Shown here piece after piece: positions 26,663-34,641 of a stretch of DNA of 64,000 nucleotides. Position numbers and translations under genes: made by a program. Origin of the DNA: Ruegeria sp. R14_0. GTDB lineage: Bacteria; Pseudomonadota; Alphaproteobacteria; Rhodobacterales; Rhodobacteraceae. The DNA is taken from the NCBI RefSeq assembly GCF_017743975.1, contig NZ_JAGHRC010000002.1:248001-312000 (forward strand), in the 5' to 3' direction. Below the pieces are notes generated by a model, which ran no database searches, was not told where the DNA came from, and was given only the letters and a program-made list of their open reading frames with translations. Each line of letters starts with the position of its first letter. Position 1 is the stretch's first letter.

Positions 26663-27150
26663 AACCCGACCTCCTGCAAGATAAACGCAGCAATGGCGGC
26701 GGTGTCGTTCAGGTCAAAAACGGGGACGTTCAATTTCAGGGGTGCATCGCTGGCAACGGCGCGGATTGTGCTGTTTTCACCGGCCATCAAAGGGTTTCCC
26801 GCTTCGGCCCGAAAGGCCTCGACCTTGGGATGGCTTTCCCTTTTATACCCTTCGATCAACACCAGATCGACAGGTGACAGGCGGGTCAGCAATTCGGCCA
26901 AAGGCGGTTCGGGCGCGCCGCGCAGCTCCTGCATCACCGCGACGCGTTTACCAGAGGCCAACAGCACCTCGGTCGCGCCAGCCTCGCGATGGCGATAGCT
27001 GTCCGTGCCCGGCTGATCCACATCAACCGCATGATGGGCATGTTTGACGGTCGAAACGGTGAAGCCACGCCCGGTGATCTCGGTCACCAACCGCTCCATC
27101 AGGCCGGTCTTTCCAGCGTTCTTCCAGCCCGTAACGCCGTAGATTCTCAT
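26659..27150 (-). CDS. mobB: Molybdopterin-guanine dinucleotide synthesis adapter MobB
   Basis: GTP-binding protein of 163 residues that supports MobA in attaching GMP to the molybdenum cofactor. The P-loop GWKNAGKTGLM is near residue 7, with VKHAHHAVDVDQPGTDSYRH as the family's second motif and LVLIEGYKRESHPKVE as Walker B region. Start and stop codons overlap mobA and moeA. Its role is accessory, and loss is usually tolerated in other bacteria. Confidence 0.94.
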   Translation of the reverse strand: MRIYGVTGWKNAGKTGLMERLVTEITGRGFTVSTVKHAHHAVDVDQPGTDSYRHREAGATEVLLASGKRVAVMQELRGAPEPPLAELLTRLSPVDLVLIEGYKRESHPKVEAFRAEAGNPLMAGENSTIRAVASDAPLKLNVPVFDLNDTAAIAAFILQEVGL

Positions 27151-27791
27151 GCCTGCTCCAGCAACTGTTGTGCACGCGTCAGATCGTCGGGCGTGTTGAC
27201 GTTGAAGAAGGGATCAAACGGTTCAGCGGGGAACAGGGCCTCGCGCCCGTCATGCTCGTCGGTCCACAAGACCACCTTGCGCAATCCGCCGTTCAAAGCG
27301 TCGCGCAGATCATCGCGTAGGGCCACGGGCCACAGGCCAAAAGTCGGGTGCCGGTTCACCCGCTTACCGCCGCCGGATTTCAAGGCTTCGTCCCCGGTTC
27401 GCGGCGTTGTGGCCAAAACCAGCGGGTGCTTTTGGCCGTTTGATGCAGCAACCAGTCTTTCGACCAGATCGCGCGGAAAAAACGGCGTATCGGCTGCGGC
27501 GGTGACGATACTGTCGCCCCCCTGCTCTGCCGCCCAGTCGAGGCCCGCCAGAACGCCGGCCAAAGGGCCGGCAAACCCTTCGATCGTGTCTGGCAGAACG
27601 GGCAGGTTCAGATCAGCAAACCGTTCCGGATCACCATTGGCGTTCAGCGCTATACCGCCCACCTGCGGCGTCAAACGGGCGATCACATGAGACAACAGGC
27701 TCTGCCCGCCAATGGTCAGCAGGCCCTTGTCACCCCCACCCATCCGAGTGGCCAGACCGCCTGCGAGGATTACGCCCAAAGGGGTGTTCAT
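27147..27791 (-). CDS. mobA: Molybdenum cofactor guanylyltransferase MobA
   Basis: Transfers GMP from GTP to Mo-molybdopterin, giving the guanine-dinucleotide cofactor of the DMSO-reductase/formate-dehydrogenase class. 214 residues. The nucleotide-binding motif VILAGGLATRMGGGDKGLL is at residues 8-26, and AAADTPFFPRDLVERL near residue 95 carries the Mg-binding Asp. fdhD nearby fits a need for this cofactor form in formate dehydrogenase. First gene of the mobA-mobB-moeA run; 59 bases separate it from the AEC transporter upstream. Confidence 0.95.
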   Translation of the reverse strand: MNTPLGVILAGGLATRMGGGDKGLLTIGGQSLLSHVIARLTPQVGGIALNANGDPERFADLNLPVLPDTIEGFAGPLAGVLAGLDWAAEQGGDSIVTAAADTPFFPRDLVERLVAASNGQKHPLVLATTPRTGDEALKSGGGKRVNRHPTFGLWPVALRDDLRDALNGGLRKVVLWTDEHDGREALFPAEPFDPFFNVNTPDDLTRAQQLLEQA

Positions 27792-27850
27792 TACCGCACC
27801 TTACTGCTTTCACCGAAGTGATCCGTCATTGGCACCGTTGTAGATTGAAC

Positions 27851-28804
27851 TCAGTTCAATTGGAACGCCGTTGGATACATATGGTGCAGGACAAACAGCC
27901 ACATGATCAACGTACCGACCGCCAGAAAGGATGTCGCCGACACGATATGCGCGGCAAGCTGCGGTTCCTGATCGTAATGCTTGGCCAAAAGAAAGATGTT
28001 TTTGGCCGTGGGCACAGCGGCGGAAACGGTCGCCGCGATGGTCCACAGCGGATCAAGACCAATCAGATGCGCCGCCAGCATGACAAGACCCGGCGCCACG
28101 ATCAGTTTGACGACCGTCAGAAACAGGATCAGTGGCCCCGTCTGAACAATTGTCCGAACGCTGGTCGTAAACCCGATCGCAAACAGCGCAACCGCGGCCA
28201 ACGCCTGACTGAGAAGTTCCAGATAGTCGGAAACAGCATCCGAAAACCCGATTCCGGTAATTGAATACACCACGCCCAACAGGGTGGCGGCGATGATCGG
28301 GTTCTTCAGAACGTTCAGCAGAATCTTATAGATCGGCGTTCTGGCGTTTGCTTTGTGCCCCGCCGAGCTTTCCAGAATGGTCGTCATCACCAAAAACAAG
28401 ATCGCGACGACAAGGTTCGCCAAAACCGCTGGCAATGCTCCCTTGGAGCCAAAAATCGCGTGCAGGATCGGCAGGGCAACCAATGCCGTATTTGACGCCA
28501 CACCTGCAAATGCAGCTACGGTCGCCGAACCCACCTTAAACGCGACCACAGTCTTAAGACCCAGAAACAACACGACGAACAGCGCCAGCAAGGTTCCGCC
28601 GTAAGAGATGTAGAAGCCATAGTTCAGAAGGTTCGCAAACTCTTCCTGCCCGATCAGATAGAACATGATGGCCGGGATCAGGACATAGACCGCGAATTGC
28701 ACCAGCGCGTCGGATGTCTCCTTGCTCAGCAAGTTGGTCCACGAAAACACATAGCCGGTCAGGATCACCGCAAAGACCGGCGCAATGAGATTGATCAACT
28801 CCAT
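27851..28804 (-). CDS. AEC family transporter
   Basis: Membrane protein of 317 residues with about ten helices in two halves, the auxin-efflux-carrier (AEC) fold, typified by LINLIAPVFAVILTGYVFSW at the start and the broken-helix Asn region (AGVASNTALVALPIL) near residue 105. Bacterial members carry malonate, malate or other organic acids. It lies between fdhD and mobA on the same strand, which allows, but does not prove, a link to formate or organic-acid metabolism. Confidence 0.87.
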   Translation of the reverse strand: MELINLIAPVFAVILTGYVFSWTNLLSKETSDALVQFAVYVLIPAIMFYLIGQEEFANLLNYGFYISYGGTLLALFVVLFLGLKTVVAFKVGSATVAAFAGVASNTALVALPILHAIFGSKGALPAVLANLVVAILFLVMTTILESSAGHKANARTPIYKILLNVLKNPIIAATLLGVVYSITGIGFSDAVSDYLELLSQALAAVALFAIGFTTSVRTIVQTGPLILFLTVVKLIVAPGLVMLAAHLIGLDPLWTIAATVSAAVPTAKNIFLLAKHYDQEPQLAAHIVSATSFLAVGTLIMWLFVLHHMYPTAFQLN

Positions 28805-28902
28805 AACATACTCAAAATGCCAAAAACCCTTGTCGGGCCAGCTTAGAGCACACCCATCGGAATTCGCAGAGTTTTTTCAGGTCAGCTACGGGGCGCGAGA
28901 AA

Positions 28903-29844
28903 TCAGGCCTGCGAGCTTTTCCTTTTGTGCTTCTTGTCTTCGACCGGAACAGTTGACGGGTCCACATCCCGAACCAGTCGATCTTCGCCCGACAGACACA
29001 CGAACCGCTGCCCCCGCATACGTCCGATCAACGTCAGCCCGACCTCGCGCGCGATCTCAACGCCCCAGGCGGTGAATCCTGACCGCGACGCAAGCACGGG
29101 AATGCCCATCATCGCCGTTTTGATCACCATCTCCGAGGTCAAGCGACCGGTGGTGTACAGTATTTTATCCTCGGCCGCCTCGCCCTCGGACAACATCCAA
29201 CCAGCGATTTTGTCGACGGCATTATGCCGACCGACATCTTCCATATAGACCAGAGGGCGGTTTTCCCGGCACAGAACTGTGCCGTGGATCGCTCCGGCCT
29301 CTAGGTACAAAGACGGGGTCCGGTTGATCCTTGCGGCCAAATCATACAGCCAAGAGGTGCGCACCTGAACCTGCGGCAGGCGGACGTCCTCCAACCCCTC
29401 CATCATGTCGCCAAACACCGTACCTACGGCGCAGCCACTGGTGCGGGTCTTTTTCTTCAGCTTGTCCTCATACGAGGTCTCGCGTGCAGTGCGCACGACC
29501 ACGGTTTCCAGATCATCATCGTATTCGACACGTGTGATCTGGTCGTCGGCCAGCAGCATCCCCTGATTGCGCAAAAATCCCAGCGCCAGATATTCCGGGT
29601 AGTCGCCAATCGTCATGGCGGTCACGATTTCCTGAGAATTGAGGAAAATCGTCAGAGGGCGCTCTTCGACCACCGAGATCTGGCTGGCTTCGCCATTCTG
29701 ATCCACGCCCTCGACGGCGCGGGTCAAGCGGGGCGCGCCGGGATCGGGGGCGATGATGTAGTCTGACAGGTTCTGTTCCGTGGCCAATTGCAACCCTTTC
29801 CCAAGACCGCTACTGCTGCGGACAACACCATAGGATTTAGCCAT
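28903..29844 (-). CDS. fdhD: Formate dehydrogenase accessory sulfurtransferase FdhD
   Basis: Moves sulfur from a cysteine desulfurase to the molybdenum cofactor of formate dehydrogenase (family knowledge). 313 residues from the ATG at 29842-29844; a TTG six codons upstream is an alternative and the true start may also lie downstream, because the family is usually nearer 270-280. The active region reads RTSGCAVGTVFGD, so the first Cys of the usual C-x2-C is present and the second is Gly. C-terminal motifs GRHNAVDKIAGW and TTGRLTSEMVIK are typical. The ATG overlaps that of divergent azlC within CCATGG. Formate dehydrogenase genes are not in the window. Confidence 0.9.
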   Translation of the reverse strand: MAKSYGVVRSSSGLGKGLQLATEQNLSDYIIAPDPGAPRLTRAVEGVDQNGEASQISVVEERPLTIFLNSQEIVTAMTIGDYPEYLALGFLRNQGMLLADDQITRVEYDDDLETVVVRTARETSYEDKLKKKTRTSGCAVGTVFGDMMEGLEDVRLPQVQVRTSWLYDLAARINRTPSLYLEAGAIHGTVLCRENRPLVYMEDVGRHNAVDKIAGWMLSEGEAAEDKILYTTGRLTSEMVIKTAMMGIPVLASRSGFTAWGVEIAREVGLTLIGRMRGQRFVCLSGEDRLVRDVDPSTVPVEDKKHKRKSSQA

Positions 29845-30559
29845 GGCAGACACCACATCCAAGTCATACTACTGGAAGGGTTTTCGCGACGGGACCCCGT
29901 TTGTTTTTGTGGCGATTCCTTTTGGCACCCTGTTCGGCGTCTTTGCAACCGAGGCTGGCCTGAACATCATCCAGACAATGGCCTTCACGTCGACCGTGTT
30001 TGCCGGGGCCGCACAGTTTGCTGCGTTACAATTGCTGCAGGATCAAACCCCGACCGCAATTATCCTGATTTCCGCTCTGGCAGTGAACCTACGGATGGCG
30101 ATGTATTCGGCCTCGCTGACGCCCTATCTGGGTGCTGCGCCTATGTGGCAAAGGGCCTGCGCGGCTTATCTGACCGTTGATCAATCTTACGCAAGCTCGA
30201 TCGTTCAGTTCGAAAAAGAGCCGAAAATGACCGTTCCCCAGCGCATGGCGTATTTTGTGGGCTCGGTCACTCCGATCACGCCGCTTTGGATACTGGCGAC
30301 CTACCTCGGGGCGGTATTGGGCACGCGAATCCCCGAAAGCTGGGCATTGGATTTCGCCTTGCCGATCACGTTTCTGGCCATGATCGGGCCGATGATGCGC
30401 ACTTTCCCGCATGTTGTGGCTGCGCTTGTGGCTATTGTCGTCTCGCTTCTGACGGTGGCAATTCCATTCAATCTGGGCCTGCTGATCGCGGGATGCGCAG
30501 GCATGATCGCAGGGGCGCAGGCCGAAGTGATTGCTGAACGCAGAAAGGTCAACGCATGA
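29843..30559 (+). CDS. azlC: AzlC family branched-chain amino acid exporter, large subunit
   Basis: Membrane protein of 238 residues with about seven hydrophobic segments. The N-terminal GFRDGTPFVFVAIPFGTLFG and the following FTSTVFAGAAQFAALQLL are AzlC signatures. With AzlD it forms an exporter of branched-chain amino acids and analogues. TAGGA lies eight bases before the ATG. Its stop overlaps the azlD start by four bases. Its start codon overlaps that of fdhD on the other strand. Confidence 0.93.
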   Translation: MADTTSKSYYWKGFRDGTPFVFVAIPFGTLFGVFATEAGLNIIQTMAFTSTVFAGAAQFAALQLLQDQTPTAIILISALAVNLRMAMYSASLTPYLGAAPMWQRACAAYLTVDQSYASSIVQFEKEPKMTVPQRMAYFVGSVTPITPLWILATYLGAVLGTRIPESWALDFALPITFLAMIGPMMRTFPHVVAALVAIVVSLLTVAIPFNLGLLIAGCAGMIAGAQAEVIAERRKVNA

Positions 30560-30888
30560 CCAAGCCGGATCCCGTCACCATCTGGACGATCATCGTCGGG
30601 CTTGCAATCGGCAGCTATGCCTTGCGGTTCGTCTTCATCGGTCTGGTTGGCGATCGCCCCATGCCACCGTGGCTGCTGCGCCATCTGCGCTATACTGCCG
30701 TGGCCATCATTCCTGCCCTGATCGCCCCGCTGGTGGTCTGGCCAACGGCGACGGGCGGTCAACCGGATATTCCGCGCATGGCAGCGGCGGCTGTGGCAGT
30801 GACTGTTGGCCTGTTCACCAAAAACGTAATTGCCGCGATCTTTTCGGGCGCGGGTACATTGTACAGTCTTCTTTACCTACTGGGGTGA
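30556..30888 (+). CDS. azlD: AzlD family branched-chain amino acid exporter, small subunit
   Basis: Membrane protein of 110 residues with three to four helices; WTIIVGLAIGSYALRFVFIG at the start and PPWLLRHLRYTAVAIIPALI in the middle are typical of AzlD. It partners the coupled AzlC. The last 12 bases overlap the 3' end of the convergent lipoprotein gene. Confidence 0.92.
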   Translation: MTKPDPVTIWTIIVGLAIGSYALRFVFIGLVGDRPMPPWLLRHLRYTAVAIIPALIAPLVVWPTATGGQPDIPRMAAAAVAVTVGLFTKNVIAAIFSGAGTLYSLLYLLG

Positions 30889-31509
30889 TGTCGCTTCCAG
30901 CTGGTTCAAACGCTCGTTGTTAAACGCCAGCCCTTTTTGCAGATCTGCATCGTCGTTTTCACGATATTCAGCCGTCTGTACGCCCGGCAACTGGCCAAAC
31001 TGCTCGGACAATTTTACCGGGTAGAACGTGGTCTTTATCTGCTCGAAACCAGGCACCTGCTGCAATAGCTGCGCGGTCGAATTGGCACAGAATGCACCGG
31101 CCACCGGACCTGATTGTTTTGCCAACTGCAGTGCGATCTCGGCCTGTTGGGGCGACACCTCGATCGTCTGGATACGCGCATAATGTGTCTCGCGCGCGTG
31201 GCTGCTGCGGTAGGCGCGCTCGACATTCGGAGTGATGCCGTACAGCACATCATCCTTGATCGGCACCACATCTGCCCGGAATGAGCCGGCAGGATCAAAA
31301 ATCACCCGCTCACTGCCGCTGATCATCAGCGACGTGTGCGCACCCGAGCCTGTCCGGGTGCTGATCATGGTATAGAGCGTCAGGGTCGACGGCCCCGGAT
31401 CCCGGTAGGACCGCGCCGCTACTTCAGCCGGATCCGCCTGTGGGCGCTGCGACCCGGCACAGCCCGCAACAGTTGCTGCCAAAAGGCAGGCAATCAAAAT
31501 CCTGATCAC
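30877..31509 (-). CDS. Lipoprotein, candidate permuted papain-like hydrolase
   Basis: Lipoprotein of 210 residues starting with GTG (VIRILIACLLAATVAGC; lipobox TVAGC). The mature part holds GAHTSLMISG near residue 53 and GAFCANSTAQLLQQ near residue 140. A His on an early strand followed by a Cys at a helix start is the order of circularly permuted NlpC/P60 (YiiX/LRAT-like) enzymes, and AHTSLMI with ERVIFDPAGSF fits their His strand. This is my inference from pattern; substrate and activity are unknown. It lies 20 bases downstream of cytochrome oxidase subunit IV. Confidence 0.7.
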   Translation of the reverse strand: MIRILIACLLAATVAGCAGSQRPQADPAEVAARSYRDPGPSTLTLYTMISTRTGSGAHTSLMISGSERVIFDPAGSFRADVVPIKDDVLYGITPNVERAYRSSHARETHYARIQTIEVSPQQAEIALQLAKQSGPVAGAFCANSTAQLLQQVPGFEQIKTTFYPVKLSEQFGQLPGVQTAEYRENDDADLQKGLAFNNERLNQLEATSPQ

Positions 31510-31529
31510 GGTCGACCCCGTTTCTTGGA

Positions 31530-31664
31530 TTAAGAGGCGAAGACCGCCAGGAACAGGCAAAGAAAGACAATGGCAACCACACACCAGGTGGTCGCTTTGA
31601 TGAAGCCATCAAAGGTTTTGGTTTGAACAGTGATGTCCATTTCGCCGTGCTTGTGTTCAGCCAT
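31530..31664 (-). CDS. aa3-type cytochrome c oxidase subunit IV
   Basis: Short protein of 44 residues, MAEHKHGEMDITVQTKTFDG, then FIKATTWC and one membrane helix ending FLAVFAS. This matches the small subunit IV of alphaproteobacterial aa3 oxidases, which has a His/Asp-containing N-terminus, the conserved TFxGF(I/V)K segment and a single helix. It was identified by reading the minus strand. The other oxidase genes are not in the window, which is normal because this gene is often unlinked. Confidence 0.85.
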   Translation of the reverse strand: MAEHKHGEMDITVQTKTFDGFIKATTWCVVAIVFLCLFLAVFAS

Positions 31665-31732
31665 GTGACTCAGATTCCCAATTCGCGTGTTTGAGATGTT
31701 GGATAATCGAAAATAAAGGGCCTGTCACCACG

Positions 31733-32293
31733 TCATTCGCGCGCAGGTGTCAAAGGTGCAAACACCGAACATCCCGGATACCCAAACCCCCATCGCCACG
31801 GCAGCCCCGAACAGGGCCCGCCGCCAAAACGAACGGCCGCGAACATCGCCTCGGCCGTGACAGAATGAGCGGTGCGAATCTGTTCGGGCGTCATATCGTA
31901 CCGCTCGGCGTATTCGTCGGCATGGTCGACCCCGTGCTGGCTGACGCAGGCGCGCAACGTGTCATCGGCCGACAGGCGCGCGGTATAGCTATCTTCGGCC
32001 CGAAGGGCGCCACCCGCGTGGTGATAGGCGCGGTCATGGGCGACGCAGCAATACTCCCACGGTGGATGCGCCTCATAAAGCGCGCGAAAGCTGGGAAAGG
32101 TGTCGGCCACAAAACGCCAGCTCGACGATAGGCCACCCGAGCAGCCATCGGTTTCAAAAGCGGATAAATCGGCACCATCCCTTTGCGCCATCAGGGCACG
32201 ATGAGCCGGCAATTCGAACGTGCGCAGGACATCCTGCGCCTGGGCCGGTGCAGCGATCAGAAAAAGGACCGCCGCCAGACTAAGGGCTTTCAT
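31733..32293 (-). CDS. Secreted phospholipase A2-like protein
   Basis: Exported protein of 186 residues with signal peptide MKALSLAAVLFLIAAPAQA. The mature part carries TDGCSGGLSSSW near residue 48 and YCCVAHDRAYHHAGG near residue 80. CC-x2-HD-x2-Y is the phospholipase A2 active-site helix with the catalytic His-Asp pair. Further cysteines (LRACVSQHG, GPCSGLPW, YPGCS) could form disulfides. Cleaving a fatty acid from phospholipids at the periplasm or outside is the likely role. It overlaps the 3' end of the upstream GDPD gene by 14 bases, so it is coupled to a second lipid-degrading enzyme. The ATG at 32291-32293 was chosen for the signal peptide. Confidence 0.75.
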   Translation of the reverse strand: MKALSLAAVLFLIAAPAQAQDVLRTFELPAHRALMAQRDGADLSAFETDGCSGGLSSSWRFVADTFPSFRALYEAHPPWEYCCVAHDRAYHHAGGALRAEDSYTARLSADDTLRACVSQHGVDHADEYAERYDMTPEQIRTAHSVTAEAMFAAVRFGGGPCSGLPWRWGFGYPGCSVFAPLTPARE

Positions 32294-34148
32294 CGCGCAT
32301 CGCCTGAGTATCAACGGACATGCCGAAGGTTGTGGCCAGCCACAGCAGCAAGCGCTCGCCCGGACCCATCTCAGCGCGCACGCGCAGTACTTCGTTGGCC
32401 ATGGCGGGTCGGTCGGTGATCAACCCGTCTACACCCATCGAAGCCATGGCTGACATCTGCAGCGGATCATTCACTGTCCAGACATAGATATCCTTGCCGG
32501 CCGCATGGACCGAATTCACCAGTCCGGGCGTTGCCATCGCTGCGTTCACGGCAACAAAATCACCCTCCAGCCCCGACAAATCGCCCACAGCAGTCGCCGC
32601 AAGAACCCCTGCCCGCCAGTCGGGCCGGATGGACTTCATCTTTTGCACCGCCGGGTATTTCAGCGACATGGTTGCGATATCGTCCTGCATGCCAAGTTCC
32701 TCGACAATGGCTGCAACCCGGTTCTCCAGATCGACATCGTGACCGTAATACTTCAGCTCAATGATGACCTTGGACTTGCCTTTTGCCGCCTCCAGCACAT
32801 CGCGCAGCGTGGGCGTACGTTCCTCGGCGAATTCGGGACCAAACCAGCTGCCGATATCGATCTGGGCGATGTCGTCCATCGTTGCATCCCAGACCTTGAG
32901 GTCGACGCCTGCCAGTTTCATGAAGTCGCTGTCATGCGCAACGATCACCACATCGTCCGCGGATTCCTGAACGTCAATCTCGACCCAGTCAGCCCCGTCT
33001 TCGATTGCCTTAACGACCGACGCCATAGTGTTCTCGGGCCGCAGCGCGGCTGCTCCGCGATGGCCGATCACCTCGGCCCTGTCAGGGGCTTGAACGCGTT
33101 CCAACAGGTACTGTCCGAACCACAGCCCAACAAACACGGCGACGGCTGCGGCGCCGACTGCCGCAAGCAAAGGAACGCGTAGACTGCCGGGTTCAGGATG
33201 CGGCGGCTCCGAAGTCTCGATCTCGAAGAACCCGTCAAGCAATACCGCAAGAGCGCCAAGTGCCGTTGCCGCCAGAACCAAACCAGCCAGTGACCAGATT
33301 CCGGCAACACCCAAGCTGTAGATCAGCGCCAGGCGCAGGTTTGCCGCCCCCTGCAGCGGCACCAGCGCGAACAAAAGCCCCGCCACCCAGGCGATCACTG
33401 CAGCAATGACAAGGCGCATCCCCAGCCACATGGCCAACTCTAACTTGAGGCGTCCGCGCTTGCCCTCCATCCGGTTCGCGCTGACGTTGAATGCGTGCCC
33501 CGGATGGACACCTTCGAACAGCACCAGATGCAGCGACAACGCCCAGGCTGATAGACGACGGATCAAAACCCAGGCCATGACCAGTACAACCGCGCCGATC
33601 AGCCCCACGGCCAGCCAAAATGACGGCGGGTGGAAGGTCAGGTAATAGTTGATGTCATATTCAGTAAGTGTCCACCACGCGATCAGCGCGGACACCGCAG
33701 CAAATGGCACAACCAGCACCAGAACCCGCAATACAAACCGAACGGCAAACCCGAACAGCGCAGGCAGGCGCGAAAGAATCAGACCAATGGCCGAACTGCC
33801 CGCACGCCAGGGGTCGGACTCGCCCATCCTCAGTGAGCCCGCCATGACCGAGAATACAAAGACCTCAGCCAGCAGGAACAGGCTGAGCACGGCAACGGCG
33901 GCGACAAACCCCGCCGGTGACAGGATGAACGCAGCGATGGCCTGATCGGTCAGCGCGGTTTGGTTGGACAAACTCACCGCCAAATTCACCACAATGGCTA
34001 CACCCGGCGCGATCAATGCGACCAGCAGCAGGCGCACCACGATATAGATGGGAACAAACACGCGTCGGCGTGCCCATGCACCTTTGTATGCAGTTGAAAC
34101 AGCTGAGAAATGAGTCACGCGCGGACGCCCCCTTGAAGATGCACTCAT
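32280..34148 (-). CDS. Glycerophosphodiester phosphodiesterase with N-terminal membrane domain
   Basis: Protein of 622 residues. The first 350 or so form a membrane domain of about eight helices (the GDPD membrane domain), and the rest a GDPD TIM barrel: IGHRGAAALRPENTMAS near residue 373, ADWVEIDVQES and VIVAHDSDFMKLAG carry the metal ligands (HRG, ExD, H). It hydrolyses glycerophosphodiesters, the deacylated phospholipids, to glycerol-3-phosphate and an alcohol. The downstream overlapping phospholipase A2-like gene would supply such products after deacylation. The long membrane part may present substrate from the outer face. The ATG has only a weak ribosome site. Confidence 0.9.
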   Translation of the reverse strand: MSASSRGRPRVTHFSAVSTAYKGAWARRRVFVPIYIVVRLLLVALIAPGVAIVVNLAVSLSNQTALTDQAIAAFILSPAGFVAAVAVLSLFLLAEVFVFSVMAGSLRMGESDPWRAGSSAIGLILSRLPALFGFAVRFVLRVLVLVVPFAAVSALIAWWTLTEYDINYYLTFHPPSFWLAVGLIGAVVLVMAWVLIRRLSAWALSLHLVLFEGVHPGHAFNVSANRMEGKRGRLKLELAMWLGMRLVIAAVIAWVAGLLFALVPLQGAANLRLALIYSLGVAGIWSLAGLVLAATALGALAVLLDGFFEIETSEPPHPEPGSLRVPLLAAVGAAAVAVFVGLWFGQYLLERVQAPDRAEVIGHRGAAALRPENTMASVVKAIEDGADWVEIDVQESADDVVIVAHDSDFMKLAGVDLKVWDATMDDIAQIDIGSWFGPEFAEERTPTLRDVLEAAKGKSKVIIELKYYGHDVDLENRVAAIVEELGMQDDIATMSLKYPAVQKMKSIRPDWRAGVLAATAVGDLSGLEGDFVAVNAAMATPGLVNSVHAAGKDIYVWTVNDPLQMSAMASMGVDGLITDRPAMANEVLRVRAEMGPGERLLLWLATTFGMSVDTQAMRDESP

Positions 34149-34184
34149 TCAAGGCTGCGCAGACGTGAATTGCAAGTCAGGCGG

Positions 34185-34637
34185 TCAGCTTTCTTCCAGA
34201 TCCGCGGCCAGTCGGAACCCGATGCGGTTGGCGGGCTTGTCTTCGACCGATTTGGGCATGGCCCGCAACATGACGTTCAGCTGACTGACATGCTGCACCA
34301 GCTGGGTCCGCCCTCCAGTCGCGTCCGAACCGTAGAAGGTGATGACGTCGGGGTCAAAATACCCCATCCCTTCGATCCGCAGGACGCCAGCATCCCCGCC
34401 GGTGAAACCCATCGCGACCTCTTGGTCGCCGGTCAACGTCTTTTCGAAGTTCTGGATGTACAGGATCAGTCGTTCATAGGCCCATTGCGCCGGGCTTTTG
34501 GTCTCAACCGGTTTCTGCAATTGGCCGGGCAAATCCTTGTTGCCCGACTCGGCTTCGGGGTTGGCATGCACTTCGTAACAGCGGGGCAGTGCCGCGGCTT
34601 CGGCGGCTTCGGCCGATGTTTCGATCTGATCCTGCAT
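34185..34637 (-). CDS. DUF6173-like family protein
   Basis: Soluble protein of 150 residues with a polar N-terminus (MQDQIETSAEAAEAAALPRC), a helix PAQWAYERLILYIQNFEKTL, and a strand-rich C-terminus (EVAMGFTGGDAGVLRIEGMG, ITFYGSDATGGRTQLVQH, LNVMLRAMPK). I believe this is DUF6173 of alphaproteobacteria, of unknown function. The ATG at 34635-34637 has AAAGGG upstream; a 22-codon extension overlaps the MBL gene and lacks support. Separated from the MBL gene by four bases, so probably co-transcribed with it. Confidence 0.75.
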   Translation of the reverse strand: MQDQIETSAEAAEAAALPRCYEVHANPEAESGNKDLPGQLQKPVETKSPAQWAYERLILYIQNFEKTLTGDQEVAMGFTGGDAGVLRIEGMGYFDPDVITFYGSDATGGRTQLVQHVSQLNVMLRAMPKSVEDKPANRIGFRLAADLEES

Positions 34638-34641
34638 GGCT

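Noticed and set aside
32505..33182. 225-codon plus-strand frame
   Set aside because: Antisense to the GDPD domain, where HRG, ExD and His motifs support the minus-strand gene.
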